DNA from: Syntrophobacter sp. SbD2
Lineage (GTDB): Bacteria; Desulfobacterota; Binatia; UBA9968
Length of the DNA stretch: 40,175 nt
Assembly (NCBI GenBank): GCA_945889495.1
Contig: CAMDBU010000038.1
Location: 1-40,175 of the forward strand
Reading direction: 5' to 3'
Shown here: positions 24,563 through 32,434 of the stretch, piece by piece
How the letters are laid out: each line of letters starts with the position of its first letter
Numbering within the stretch: position 1 is the first letter of the stretch
Program-made: the position numbers and the translations under genes
Notes under the pieces: model-generated
Databases searched by the model: none
Told to the model about the DNA's origin: nothing
The model's input: only the letters and a program-made list of their open reading frames with translations

Positions 24563-25255
24563 TTAACCTGCCGTTCGAGCCGAAATGATAATGGCTCTAA
24601 GTAGATCTTGCAACTCGCTTTTGAGTTTAAGCAGCTGTGCTCTTAATTCCTCTGGTGCTTGATCGGTTTGAAGAAGCTGTAATTCAAGGCGCTCGAATTG
24701 CGCGATGTTGTTCGATGATTTTCCGAAAATGTCCTGTATCATGAATGGGCCTCCGCCGTATTTGATTTCAGCGTCGATTGTATCCGCGATTGTTTCTACC
24801 GCGGATGCCCAACCATGTTGAAGGGATGTGCGGACTTGAATCTCGACTAAGAATCCATCGATGTTGACGATGAGGTGGACCGCGCGATAACCGTGGCTCG
24901 GCTTCACTCTTCTATCTTGTACGATGGCGTTTGGAAACAAACCGAGGATGTCTTTCAGTGCGCGCTCCTGATCCACAATGTTATCGACTTCGACCCGACA
25001 CCCGGCTATATCCTGGATTTTTGACAGTCGGGTGCGCTCGCGATTTAACTTCGCGATGATGGAGTCCGTCGATTTGGCAGGTCGACTAACGGGATTTAGC
25101 CCTAGACTGGTCAGCTGCCCAGAAACCCGCTCTGCTGCAGGTCCGAAGGAAAGCCGAAACTGCTCCAAGGCGTGCAAATCGTCTTGGCTCACTGGACCTT
25201 TGCGCAGCCGTTCACCGAGCTTGTTCAGTTGGCTGGTACTGAGAAGCTTGTTCAT
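24563..25255 (-). CDS. RelA/SpoT-domain protein (possible toxSAS)
   Basis: A 230-residue small alarmone-synthetase-like protein without hydrolase, TGS or ACT domains. The nucleotidyltransferase core runs from about residue 55 to 165: a DSIIAKLNRERTRLSKIQD basic segment, IAGCRVEVDN with the metal-site aspartate, the SHGYRAVHLIV motif and the EIQVRTSLQHGWASAVE motif. It could make (p)ppGpp-like alarmones, or be a toxSAS that pyrophosphorylates tRNA or makes a toxic nucleotide. Linkage to a tiny downstream gene favours toxin-antitoxin. The ribosome-binding site is weak. Confidence 0.85.
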   Translation of the reverse strand: MNKLLSTSQLNKLGERLRKGPVSQDDLHALEQFRLSFGPAAERVSGQLTSLGLNPVSRPAKSTDSIIAKLNRERTRLSKIQDIAGCRVEVDNIVDQERALKDILGLFPNAIVQDRRVKPSHGYRAVHLIVNIDGFLVEIQVRTSLQHGWASAVETIADTIDAEIKYGGGPFMIQDIFGKSSNNIAQFERLELQLLQTDQAPEELRAQLLKLKSELQDLLRAIIISARTAG

Positions 25256-25284
25256 TTGATCAATCGAGTGGGTACCATCGAATG

Positions 25285-25323
25285 AAAAAGCCGCCCGACA
25301 AATGTTTGCAGGGCGGCTTTTTG
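25285..25323 (-). terminator. Rho-independent terminator (bidirectional)
   Basis: Stem AAAAAGCCGCCC / GGGCGGCTTTTT (25285-25296 with 25311-25322) with a 14-base loop. On the minus strand it ends the cupin operon (stop at 25367) just before the RelA/SpoT gene. Confidence 0.82.
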
Positions 25324-25366
25324 TGATTACTCCGATTGCCGTTTCAACGGTTATTCACCGAGCGTT

Positions 25367-25624
25367 TCATCCGCCGCCGCGCAGCGTGCCCTTGAACTGC
25401 TCCACGGTCATTTTACCGGCGACCATCAGTTCCATGTCGGAGCCGCTGGTGTAGTGGCTCCAGTCGCCGATCGCCAGATCCCAGTGCAGGACTTTGCCCA
25501 TGGGCGGGAGGTCGGCGCCGAGTTGTTTATCTTTGTGCGAGATCGGGATCTCCAGGTTGCGGCCGATGGCGCGCACGTCGGCTTTTTGCTGCTTACACCA
25601 ATTGAGTACTTCGGCAAACGTCAT
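25367..25624 (-). CDS. Small conserved-looking hypothetical protein
   Basis: An 85-residue protein with no domain I recognise. It reads MTFAEVLNWCKQQKADVRAI, then LPPMGKVLHWDLAIGDWSHY and a final TVEQFKGTLRGGG. Its ATG overlaps the cupin stop by one base (TAATG), so the two are co-translated. No signal peptide. Its compact size and tight coupling suggest an accessory subunit or a partner in the cupin's reaction; this is inference. Confidence 0.7.
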   Translation of the reverse strand: MTFAEVLNWCKQQKADVRAIGRNLEIPISHKDKQLGADLPPMGKVLHWDLAIGDWSHYTSGSDMELMVAGKMTVEQFKGTLRGGG

Positions 25625-26070
25625 TATTGCTGCTCCGCTGGTTTATTTTCCGATTTCACCGGGTTGTAAAGATGTTCCTTCAAGCCGGTGTGGACGCCGT
25701 AGATCACTTTGCCGATTTTAGGCTTCTTCAAGGGCTCGGTGCTGACCTGGTACAGGATCAGCCGCTCGGTGCCGGTGTTGTTGAGCTGGTAGAAAAATCC
25801 CGGAGGGACGTGAACGGCTTGGTGCTGCTTCAAATGATATTCCTCGCCGTCATGCAACCCTTTCATGGTGCACTCGCCCTGGACCACGAAAAAAGTATGG
25901 TCGGAGCCGGGATGGCAATGCAGCTCGTCGTTGACGCCGGGTTCGTAGCTGTTGAGCGCGATGTGCAAACGGTCGGTTTGGGTCGGACGCGCGTAATTGC
26001 GCCCGGTGGGTTTGCCCCACTGGGCCTCGTTTACGACGTCGACTTTGGTAATCTTGTCGATTTTATCCAT
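25624..26070 (-). CDS. Cupin-domain protein
   Basis: A 148-residue single-domain cupin. Motif 1 is YEPGVNDELHCHPGSDHTFF with the HxH-like metal ligands plus a later histidine; motif 2 lies around LKQHQAVHVPPGFFYQLNN. Metal binding and a dioxygenase, isomerase or binding role are possible. The start at 26070 has a perfect GGAGG six bases upstream; the longer frame to 26187 is rejected. It is first gene of a two-gene unit and divergent from the SBP at 26191. Confidence 0.88.
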   Translation of the reverse strand: MDKIDKITKVDVVNEAQWGKPTGRNYARPTQTDRLHIALNSYEPGVNDELHCHPGSDHTFFVVQGECTMKGLHDGEEYHLKQHQAVHVPPGFFYQLNNTGTERLILYQVSTEPLKKPKIGKVIYGVHTGLKEHLYNPVKSENKPAEQQ

Positions 26071-26155
26071 GGAATCCTCCTGTCGAATCGGTCTCGTTAA
26101 ATCTACAGGATGTTGGCGCTGGAACACAAGCGTCGGCGGTGAGCATCCCGGCGCG

Positions 26156-26184
26156 TTGACAGCATCACGCGCGGCCCATAGATT
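26156..26184 (+). promoter_or_regulatory. Candidate promoter for a leaderless SBP transcript
   Basis: TTGACA (26156-26161), 17 bases, TAGATT (26179-26184). Initiation about seven bases later would fall on or next to the ATG at 26191, so the SBP mRNA may be leaderless. This agrees with the lack of a clear Shine-Dalgarno sequence there. Confidence 0.5.
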
Positions 26185-26190
26185 CACCCC

Positions 26191-27168
26191 ATGACGGGGT
26201 TCCGATTGATACTAAGCGCACACTTGGCGTGGCTGGCGTTGTTGGTTGGAGTCGCTTACCCAGTGGCGGCCCAGGAATCCAAACCGATTTATTTCGGCAC
26301 GCCGACCCGCAGCGTCGCCTGGTTTCCGCTCTATGTGGCGATCAAGCGCGGATTTTTGCACAAGGAAGGCATCAACTTGCAGCCGGTGGTGATGGACTCG
26401 CGGGTGATCGTGCCGTCGATGGCGAGTAAGGAGATTGCGTATTCCACCGGTCTGGGTTCGGCGATGATCGGCGCCTCCAAAGGCTTGCCGCTCAAAGTCG
26501 TCATGATCCTCGGCGGCAAGACTCATCTGGTGCTGGTGACCCGGCCGGAGATCGCATCGCTCAAAGAAATCAAAGGCAAAACCATCGGCGTCACCCGGCC
26601 GGGCAGCGATGTGCACCGCATGCTCAACCTGGTGGCCAAAAGCGTGGGTATGGATTCGAACGACGTGAAGGTATTAGGCGTCGGCGATCTGCCGAGCCGG
26701 GTTAACGCGTTGCGGCGCCGGATCGTCGACGGCGCGGTCTTGTCCTTGCCCTATGACTTTCTCGTCGAGAAGGAAGGGTTTCGCCGCTTGGCCTATTTCA
26801 AAGACTATGTCGACGTGCCGATCATGGGCTGGACCGTGCATGAGGAGCGCATCCGCGAGCGGCCCGATGAGATCAAGAAAATCATCGCGGCGATCCTGCG
26901 CGGCGTGGCCTTCGCCAAGAGCCGGCGCCAGGAAGCGCTGCCGCTGTTGCAGGAATTCGTCGGCTTGGAAAATCTCGAAGTGGCGGGCAAGGCCTACGAG
27001 GTCGTCAAGGACATGTGGCCAAGCGACGGTTTGACCTCCGAGCTGGGGCTGCGCAATGCGATTGCCGCCAATGAAATTCCCGCCAACGTTCCCCACGAGC
27101 AGTTGGTGCAGTGGACGCTCTTGAAGGAGACGCTGGCTATGTTAAAAAATGATCCGACATTTCGTTGA
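26191..27168 (+). CDS. NMT1/SsuA-type ABC substrate-binding protein
   Basis: A 325-residue binding protein: signal peptide (LAWLALLVGVAYPVAAQE), YFGTPTRSVAWFPLYVAIKR, KEGINLQPVVMDSRV, EIKGKTIGVTRPGSDVHRML and RRRIVDGAVLSLPYDFLVEK. The start at 26191 follows a TTGACA-type promoter. It is followed about 100 bases later by an FbpA-like SBP, with two dispersed repeats between. That pairing of an NMT1-like and an FbpA-like SBP repeats the one at 2191-4211. Confidence 0.9.
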   Translation: MTGFRLILSAHLAWLALLVGVAYPVAAQESKPIYFGTPTRSVAWFPLYVAIKRGFLHKEGINLQPVVMDSRVIVPSMASKEIAYSTGLGSAMIGASKGLPLKVVMILGGKTHLVLVTRPEIASLKEIKGKTIGVTRPGSDVHRMLNLVAKSVGMDSNDVKVLGVGDLPSRVNALRRRIVDGAVLSLPYDFLVEKEGFRRLAYFKDYVDVPIMGWTVHEERIRERPDEIKKIIAAILRGVAFAKSRRQEALPLLQEFVGLENLEVAGKAYEVVKDMWPSDGLTSELGLRNAIAANEIPANVPHEQLVQWTLLKETLAMLKNDPTFR

Positions 27169-27177
27169 GAAAGATTT

Positions 27178-27239
<62 letters not shown>

Positions 27240-27265
27240 ATTCAAACCTGGGGAAAGATGCTTTG

Positions 27266-28315
27266 ATGAAAACATTATTCAGACTTGTCGTGCTGCTTTT
27301 GATTGGCGTCGCTGTTAACGCTTCGGCGCAGGGGAAAAGGCCGATGGCGCTGGCCGACTTGGCCAAGTATCGGGGCGCCGACCGGGAAAAAATTCTTTAC
27401 GAGGGCGCCAAGAAGGAAGGCAGCTTCGTTTGGTACACCTCCTTGGTACCTCACAAAGAAATTAGCAAGGTCTTCATGACCAAGTATCCCGGCGTGAGCA
27501 TCGATATCTACCGCGCCGATGGCGTGATTTTGTCCAACCGGATCTCGTCCGAGCACCAGGCGCGCCGCTACATCATGGACACCATCGAGACCACGCCGCC
27601 GCCGTTGATGCCGCTGCGCGATAACAAGATGTTGATGCCCTATTACTCGCCGCATTTGGTGAACTATCCCGAGATCGCCAAGGAAAAGGCCGACGGCGAT
27701 TTAGTCTGGTGGAGCACCGACCGCGAGTCGTTGATCGGCGTCGGCTATAACAAAAATAATTTTCCCGCCGCCGATCTGCCCAAGCGCTTCGACGATTTAT
27801 TGAAACCGGCGTTGAAGGGCAAGATGGGCACCGCCAACAACGAGACCGGCGCCCGCGCCATCGGCGGTATGATCAAGGCCAAGGGCGAGGAATATGTGCG
27901 CCGGCTCAAGGACCAGGAGCCGCGGCCCTTCGCTTCCACGGCGGCCGGGTTGGCTGACATGATCATCACCGGAGAGGTGCCGATCTCGTTTACCATGGTG
28001 CAGACCAATTTGACCCAGCCGGCAGCCAGCCGCGGTGCGCCGGTGGGTTGGCTGCCGATGGAGCTGGTGCCGGTCAACGCCGGCGGCGCCGCGGTGTCGG
28101 CCAACGCGCCCCATCCCCACGCGGCGCTATTGTTTGTCGATTTTCTCTTGAGCCCCGACGGCCAGAAGATGTACGCCGACAAACTTTTCTATACCAGCGC
28201 GACGCGCAAGGTGAGCTACGAGAAGTGGTATCCCGACAAGGGATTGACCACGGCCGAGTACGAAGAGCGCGCCGACAAGTGGCTCAAGCTGCTTCGCGAG
28301 ATCAGCCGCAAATAA
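27266..28315 (+). CDS. FbpA-like extracellular solute-binding protein
   Basis: A 349-residue family-1 solute-binding protein: signal peptide (LFRLVVLLLIGVAVNASAQ), a YEGAKKEGSFVWYTSLVPHK start, GVGYNKNNFPAADLPKRFDD, ADMIITGEVPISFTMVQTN and HPHAALLFVDFLLSPDGQKM. I begin at the ATG at 27266, because the frame upstream only reads through the repeats at 27181-27239. Same general class as 3219-4211 but diverged. Ion or organic ligand cannot be told; no permease or ATPase is near. Confidence 0.86.
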   Translation: MKTLFRLVVLLLIGVAVNASAQGKRPMALADLAKYRGADREKILYEGAKKEGSFVWYTSLVPHKEISKVFMTKYPGVSIDIYRADGVILSNRISSEHQARRYIMDTIETTPPPLMPLRDNKMLMPYYSPHLVNYPEIAKEKADGDLVWWSTDRESLIGVGYNKNNFPAADLPKRFDDLLKPALKGKMGTANNETGARAIGGMIKAKGEEYVRRLKDQEPRPFASTAAGLADMIITGEVPISFTMVQTNLTQPAASRGAPVGWLPMELVPVNAGGAAVSANAPHPHAALLFVDFLLSPDGQKMYADKLFYTSATRKVSYEKWYPDKGLTTAEYEERADKWLKLLREISRK

Positions 28316-28696
28316 CCCCTGGAAGGTCCTATGCGGTCTCCGGGAGCGCGGCGAAATTCCTAGATTTAACCAGGGTTTACCGGAGCTTCGGAGTGTTCCC
28401 TTGAGGCTTGCCTAGCTAACTCGTCCGGTTACACCGCGATAATATTTTCAACCCGGCGAAAACCAACGGGAAATCCCCTGTAGCCGGGCTGAATCCCGTA
28501 CCCCCTCCCTTTGACGTCTAAGTAACGAGTGATAAGCGTAGCTGCTCCAACTTGGGGGAGGGCAATATGGCTGCAAAAATCGACTGCATGACCTGCCGGA
28601 AACGGCCGAGAAAAAAACCGCGTAAATAGGGTTACGCCAAGCGAAGGTTGAGGAGAGAGGATCGCCAGATCCGCCATACACAATCATCACTAAACC
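28316..28696. other. Unexplained intergenic region with tiny CxxC ORF
   Basis: No normal gene is evident. A 20-codon plus-strand ORF (28567-28629) preceded by GGGGGAGGG would give MAAKIDCMTCRKRPRKKPRK, with a CMTC pair and basic tail. A weak 84-codon minus-strand ORF (28429-28683) covers the same DNA but has no ribosome-binding site and unbiased third positions. A strong hairpin terminator follows at 28697, so a small RNA or a mini-gene is possible. Confidence 0.35.
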
Positions 28697-28732
28697 AAAA
28701 AGGCCTGCGCTTAATCACGCAGGCCTTTTTTA
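28697..28732 (+). terminator. Rho-independent terminator
   Basis: Stem AAAAAGGCCTGCG / CGCAGGCCTTTTT (28697-28709 with 28718-28730) with an 8-base loop and a T-run. No protein gene ends directly before it; the nearest plus-strand gene stops at 28315, so an unrecognised transcript probably ends here. Confidence 0.85.
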
Positions 28733-28888
28733 TTTCGGGGCGTATGTCGGGTTTCGGAGTATGCTGCTGCTGGGTGAAATGAATACTTGATGCTCAGCTC
28801 GGTTTTCACCACGAAGTGTTTCATGAGCTTACGCGCGGCTGCGGATAATGAAAATCAACGATCACGGCACATGGCACTCTCTCTGACT

Positions 28889-29051
28889 CGTCATGCCGGC
28901 GTAGGCCGGCATCCATCCCCTCCGCCCCACCTGGATACCGGCCTACGCCGGTATGACGGATTCCGGTCGATTCGTCATTCCCGCGCAGGCGGGAATCCAG
29001 GTTTGTGCTGCGCCGAATTAACCTGGATACCCGCTTTCGCGGGTATGACGG
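28889..29051. repeat. Cluster of four REP units (two inverted pairs)
   Basis: Four ~28-base palindromic units alternate in orientation: CGTCATGCCGGCGTAGGCCG... (28889-28915), its inverse (28932-28958), CGTCATTCCCGCGCAGGCGG... (28973-29001) and its inverse (29022-29051). This is the classical BIME arrangement. It is bracketed by another repeat family: TTTTCACCACGAAGTG at 28803-28818 and, inverted, GAGCC...TCTTCGCGGTGAAA at 29089-29152, suggesting nested insertion. Confidence 0.82.
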
Positions 29052-29184
29052 AAGCTAGGCTATCAGCCACAAGCGAGTATTTTCTAAGGAGCCACGAAAA
29101 GCACGAAGTTCGGAATGAAGTTTATCCGAGCCTTCGTGTCTTCGCGGTGAAACAATCTTTACTGCTTACTCGCAGGTCCGGCTC

Positions 29185-30021
29185 TTAGAAAAAAGCCAGG
29201 GTGCGCATCTCGATACTTTCGCGCGGCGGCACGTTGGGCGGCGCGGTGGGATCGTCGAAGGCGCAGTGGGCGGTCCAGCGGGCGCGGCCGTCCTTCAAGG
29301 AGTCATAGCATTTGAAAACCATCGCTTCGTTGCGCAGCATGTTGGGGAAATAATACCAGCGGTGCGCCGGGTTGTGGGTCGAGTGATAAACTTCGCCGCG
29401 CCGGTTGGGATAAATCCGCGCGCTCGGAATCAGCTCACTCATGCCGATGCTCTGGGCGTCGGCGATGGCGAGATGTTCGTTTTGCACCGGTTTGTTGATC
29501 GGCCGCCAGGTCTGTACCACGGCGAAGCGCCGGCTGATTAGATCTTCCGCTTCGTCCGGCAACAAATCGCGCACCCGCTGCGGCCCGGACCATTCGGTGT
29601 AATCGTTGTGCACGTTGCGCACCGGGCTGCTCACCTGGTGCTGTTCGCGAATGGCGTCGTCGGCGGCGCGCAGGGTGTGATCGAACACCAACACCCGTTT
29701 GGCGCCGGAACTGCGCTTGACCAGCTCTTCGGTCTCCTTGTAGTAGACCGAACGGACTTCGTCCTCGTTGTAGAAATTCTTCACCTGGGTGTCGTGCTGG
29801 ACGAGAATGAAGCCCTCGCGCTCCAACGACAGCCGATCGGCGATGGCGCGGCCGTTGTGGATCGGCATCATGAACTCGGCATACTTGCCCTTGCGCTGTT
29901 GATCGGCGATCTCCTGCTTGACGCCGCCGTAGCTCTCCGGCGTCTCGGTGGTGTCGGTGAGATAGTGCAGCAGCGCTTCAAAGGCTGGCGCGGCTACTTC
30001 GACTCGTTCGGCTCGTGACAT
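29185..30021 (-). CDS. CmcJ/NvfI-like oxidoreductase
   Basis: A 278-residue protein of the CmcJ/NvfI (GA4-desaturase-like) family, annotated variously as methyltransferase accessory or Fe(II)/2-oxoglutarate oxidoreductase. Typical blocks: SPVRNVHNDYTEWSGPQRVR with a candidate HxD metal site, FAVVQTWRPINKPVQNEHLA, HSTHNPAHRWYYFPNML and the final EAMVFKCYDS followed by ARWTAHCAFDDP. No signal peptide. It is last of an amidohydrolase, cupin-like, oxidoreductase series on the minus strand, pointing to oxidative catabolism of an unknown compound. Confidence 0.85.
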   Translation of the reverse strand: MSRAERVEVAAPAFEALLHYLTDTTETPESYGGVKQEIADQQRKGKYAEFMMPIHNGRAIADRLSLEREGFILVQHDTQVKNFYNEDEVRSVYYKETEELVKRSSGAKRVLVFDHTLRAADDAIREQHQVSSPVRNVHNDYTEWSGPQRVRDLLPDEAEDLISRRFAVVQTWRPINKPVQNEHLAIADAQSIGMSELIPSARIYPNRRGEVYHSTHNPAHRWYYFPNMLRNEAMVFKCYDSLKDGRARWTAHCAFDDPTAPPNVPPRESIEMRTLAFF

Positions 30022-30050
30022 TGGTCCGTCCCCTTTGTCTGCAATTCCGT

Positions 30051-30078
30051 GTAGGGGCGAAAAATTTTTCGCCCCTAC
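30051..30078. repeat. Perfect GTAGGGGCG palindrome at a stop codon
   Basis: GTAGGGGCGAAAAA and TTTTTCGCCCCTAC (30051-30064 with 30065-30078) form a perfect 28-base palindrome between two operon genes. Its first TAG, read on the minus strand (30077-30075), is the stop codon of the gene at 30075-30713. Imperfect copies are at 27212-27239 and 4242. Confidence 0.8.
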
Positions 30079-30713
30079 TTCGCCATCATATCGCAGGGCG
30101 TCTGCCTTGGGCCCAAGCTTTCGTAATACTCGTTGGTCTCCGGGTTATAACGGCCCTGGTTGAAGTCGCCGCCTTTTTGGCTGCGAATGATCACCGCCAC
30201 GGTGCGTTCGCCGACCGTGAGCTCGGTGTGAATTTCGTAGGGCTTGACCAAGTCGATGTCGCCGGGGCCGCACAGCACGTTCTCGGCTTCTTTGATCTGT
30301 GCGTATTGGGGCTTGGACCGGTCGTCGAGGCGGTCGTAGCGCACGACCTTTTCATGGCCGTCGATGACACCGTAGAGCGTGTAGATATGGGCGTGGTCGT
30401 GAATCCGCGCGGCGACGCCTTGGCGCGCTTGGCCCTTGGTCAGGCCATTGATGGCGAAGCCGTAGTCGGGATCCTCGTAGAAAAGTAAATTCTCGGCGCG
30501 GCCGTTGGCCGGCACGCAGTCGGGCCATTTCTTCGACGCTTCGATCATGTCGGGATCGGACAAGAGTTCAGCCAAAACCGGCCGCAGGCCGTTCCAGCGC
30601 TTGTCGAGGTCGGTTTCCTTGGCGAACAGTTCGCGGGTCTTTCTGATGAAACGGTCGCGGGCGTTTTCGCCGCTGGATCGGGTTTGTGTCGCAGTCGCGG
30701 TTTGAGTTTCCAT
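30075..30713 (-). CDS. Cysteine-dioxygenase-like beta-helix protein
   Basis: A 212-residue protein of the double-stranded beta-helix metal-enzyme type related to cysteine dioxygenase. Its key block is ARIHDHAHIYTLYGVIDGHE with an HxH motif, then KEAENVLCGPGDIDLVKPYE and EIHTELTVGERTVAVIIR with the third histidine. Residues 1-60 are helical and polar. The ATG at 30713 has AGGAGGA six bases upstream. The stop codon lies within a dispersed palindrome. Substrate unknown; thiol or organosulfur oxidation would fit the fold but is inference. Confidence 0.85.
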   Translation of the reverse strand: METQTATATQTRSSGENARDRFIRKTRELFAKETDLDKRWNGLRPVLAELLSDPDMIEASKKWPDCVPANGRAENLLFYEDPDYGFAINGLTKGQARQGVAARIHDHAHIYTLYGVIDGHEKVVRYDRLDDRSKPQYAQIKEAENVLCGPGDIDLVKPYEIHTELTVGERTVAVIIRSQKGGDFNQGRYNPETNEYYESLGPRQTPCDMMAK

Positions 30714-30824
30714 GGTTCCTCCTGGTCTAAGGTTGGATTGCTGGTTGATTTCATTTAAACCCCGCCTCTTGAGGCGGGCACAACTAAATGGGGTATCCAA
30801 AGGGGGCCGAGCATCCCCTTTGGT

Positions 30825-30852
30825 CGTGAGCGGGGTTCAAACCCCGCTCACG
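30825..30852. repeat. Perfect palindrome overlapping the amidohydrolase stop
   Basis: CGTGAGCGGGGTT-CA-AACCCCGCTCACG: 13-bp arms (30825-30837 and 30840-30852). Read on the minus strand it encodes the final SGV and TGA of the amidohydrolase, so the palindrome extends over the gene's end. Related GCCCGCCTC/GAGGCGGG DNA lies just downstream (30762-30780). Confidence 0.78.
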
Positions 30853-32015
30853 ATATTAACTTGATTGATGGTCGCCGAATTGCCGCGGCTTTCGTATTCG
30901 CCGGCGCCGTAAAAACGCGCGCAGTTGTCCCAGAGGATTTTGCGCTTGTCTTGGTCCGGCAGTTTGAGTTCGAGAAAGCTTTCGACGGCGTGGGGGTACT
31001 TGGAATCGCCGTGCGGATAATCGGTGGAAAATACCAACTGGTCGCAGCCGAACTCGGCGATGGTGTATTGCGCCGGCGATTCGTCGGGTTCGATGGAAAT
31101 CCAGCACTGCCGTTTGAAATACTCCGTCGGCGTCATCTTCAAATCCGGCATGAAGACATCGCCCTCACGCTCGTAGCCTTCGTCCAAGCGCCACAAGAGC
31201 CATGGCAGCCAGGAACAGTTGGCTTCGAGAAATGCCACGCGCAGCTTCGGATGGCGCTCTAATATCCCGCCGCCCAGGAACGCGCCCATGCCCATCATCT
31301 GTTCGAAGGGTTGGGCATAGACGCGGCGCAGGCCGAAGTTGGGCTCGAAATGCTCCGCCGCCTGGCGCGAGCGCGATGCCGAGGCTTCGTGAAAGCCCAA
31401 TGGCAGATTCAACTCTTCCAACAAATCCCACAACGGCTCGTAGTGCGGATCGTACCAGTTGATGCCGTTGATGATGTTGGAGCGCAGAAACACCGAGCGG
31501 AAGCCGTACTCTTCCTTGACCCGGCGGGCTTCGCGCAGCGCGTCGTCGAGATTGTAGACCGAGATCATGCCGGCGCCGAGTAAGCGCTCGGGATCGGCGG
31601 AGCAAAAATCATGCAGCCAGTCGTTGTAGGCGCGCGCCATGGCGTTGGCGAAGCGCGGATCTTGATCGGGAAATGTCAGGATGCCCAAGCCGCGGGTGGG
31701 AAACAGCACCGCGGTGTCGATGCCTTCGGTATCCATCGCTTCCAGCTGCACATGGCCGGTCCAGCCGCGCTCGGCATGGCTGCGATAGATATCTTGGTTC
31801 TTATTAAAATTATTGCCGCGGTGCGGCGTCCCGCCGGTACGCCGGGTGTCCTTGGGCACTTTCGGAAAAATCGTGCCGAGATCGCGTACGTTATCGGACG
31901 TTCTGCCACGCGGCGCCTGATCGAGAAATTCCTTATCGATGTAGCGCTCCCAAAGATCGGGCGGCTCCATGATGTGCATGTCGCTATCGAAAACCTTAAA
32001 GCCTTTTTTCGCCAT
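30837..32015 (-). CDS. Amidohydrolase family 2 (PF04909) protein
   Basis: A 392-residue amidohydrolase. Active-site blocks: VFDSDMHIMEPPDLWERYI, LPLGFHEASASRSRQ, LRVAFLEANCSWLPWLLWRL and LVFSTDYPHGDSKYPHAVES. The ATG at 32015 has GGAGG seven bases upstream. Its last residues (SGV) are supplied by a palindromic repeat, so the original C-terminus was probably a few residues different. First gene of the unit with the cysteine-dioxygenase-like and CmcJ-like genes. Confidence 0.9.
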   Translation of the reverse strand: MAKKGFKVFDSDMHIMEPPDLWERYIDKEFLDQAPRGRTSDNVRDLGTIFPKVPKDTRRTGGTPHRGNNFNKNQDIYRSHAERGWTGHVQLEAMDTEGIDTAVLFPTRGLGILTFPDQDPRFANAMARAYNDWLHDFCSADPERLLGAGMISVYNLDDALREARRVKEEYGFRSVFLRSNIINGINWYDPHYEPLWDLLEELNLPLGFHEASASRSRQAAEHFEPNFGLRRVYAQPFEQMMGMGAFLGGGILERHPKLRVAFLEANCSWLPWLLWRLDEGYEREGDVFMPDLKMTPTEYFKRQCWISIEPDESPAQYTIAEFGCDQLVFSTDYPHGDSKYPHAVESFLELKLPDQDKRKILWDNCARFYGAGEYESRGNSATINQVNIVSGV

Positions 32016-32036
32016 GATGTTTCCTCCGATGGGCCG

Positions 32037-32066
32037 AGCGTAATGCCGAGGGTGGGGGGATGTCAA
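32037..32066 (-). promoter_or_regulatory. Candidate promoter for the amidohydrolase unit
   Basis: On the minus strand TTGACA (32066-32061), 18 bases, TACGCT (32042-32037), about 22 bases before the start codon and its GGAGG site. Confidence 0.48.
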
Positions 32067-32242
32067 GCAATCAGTGGCGTTCCTGGCGTTCGCGCACCGC
32101 GCCGGTGCCGACTTGTCCGTGAGGCCAGAGGCAAACGCAGAATCTCTACGAAATCTGAACAGCCGGCGACCTTGTGCGATCTTCGGGTTGACTCGTAGCC
32201 GAGCGCGTATAGAATTGATTTCAATCGATATCGGGGGAGAAC

Positions 32243-32434
32243 ATGCGGACTAATCTCAAACGAAAGAACTTCTTTCTCGACGAAAAAAAAGTTCGCCGAG
32301 TCCGGGTTATTTTAGGTAAGAAGACCGAGACCGAGGCCATTGATGCTGCTTTGGATTTGGTGGTCTTCAAGAAAGAAATTCTTGCTTCGTTGGAAAAGGT
32401 CGCGGGTAAAGGCGGGGTCGAGAAGGTTTTCTAG
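32243..32434 (+). CDS. vapB: VapB-like antitoxin
   Basis: A 63-residue basic/helical protein in front of a PIN-domain toxin. It reads MRTNLKRKNFFLDEKKVRRV, then the ETEAIDAALDLVV helix typical of ribbon-helix-helix VapB-type antitoxins. GGGGGAG is three bases from the ATG. Its TAG overlaps the toxin GTG by one base. It should bind its own promoter and inhibit the toxin. Confidence 0.82.
   Translation: MRTNLKRKNFFLDEKKVRRVRVILGKKTETEAIDAALDLVVFKKEILASLEKVAGKGGVEKVF

Noticed and set aside
28429-28683. 84-codon minus-strand ORF as a real gene
   Set aside because: No ribosome-binding site, no GC bias at third positions compared with the neighbours, and no recognisable motif.
28889-29051. CRISPR array
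   Set aside because: The units alternate in orientation and spacers are short and unequal; this is a REP/BIME cluster.
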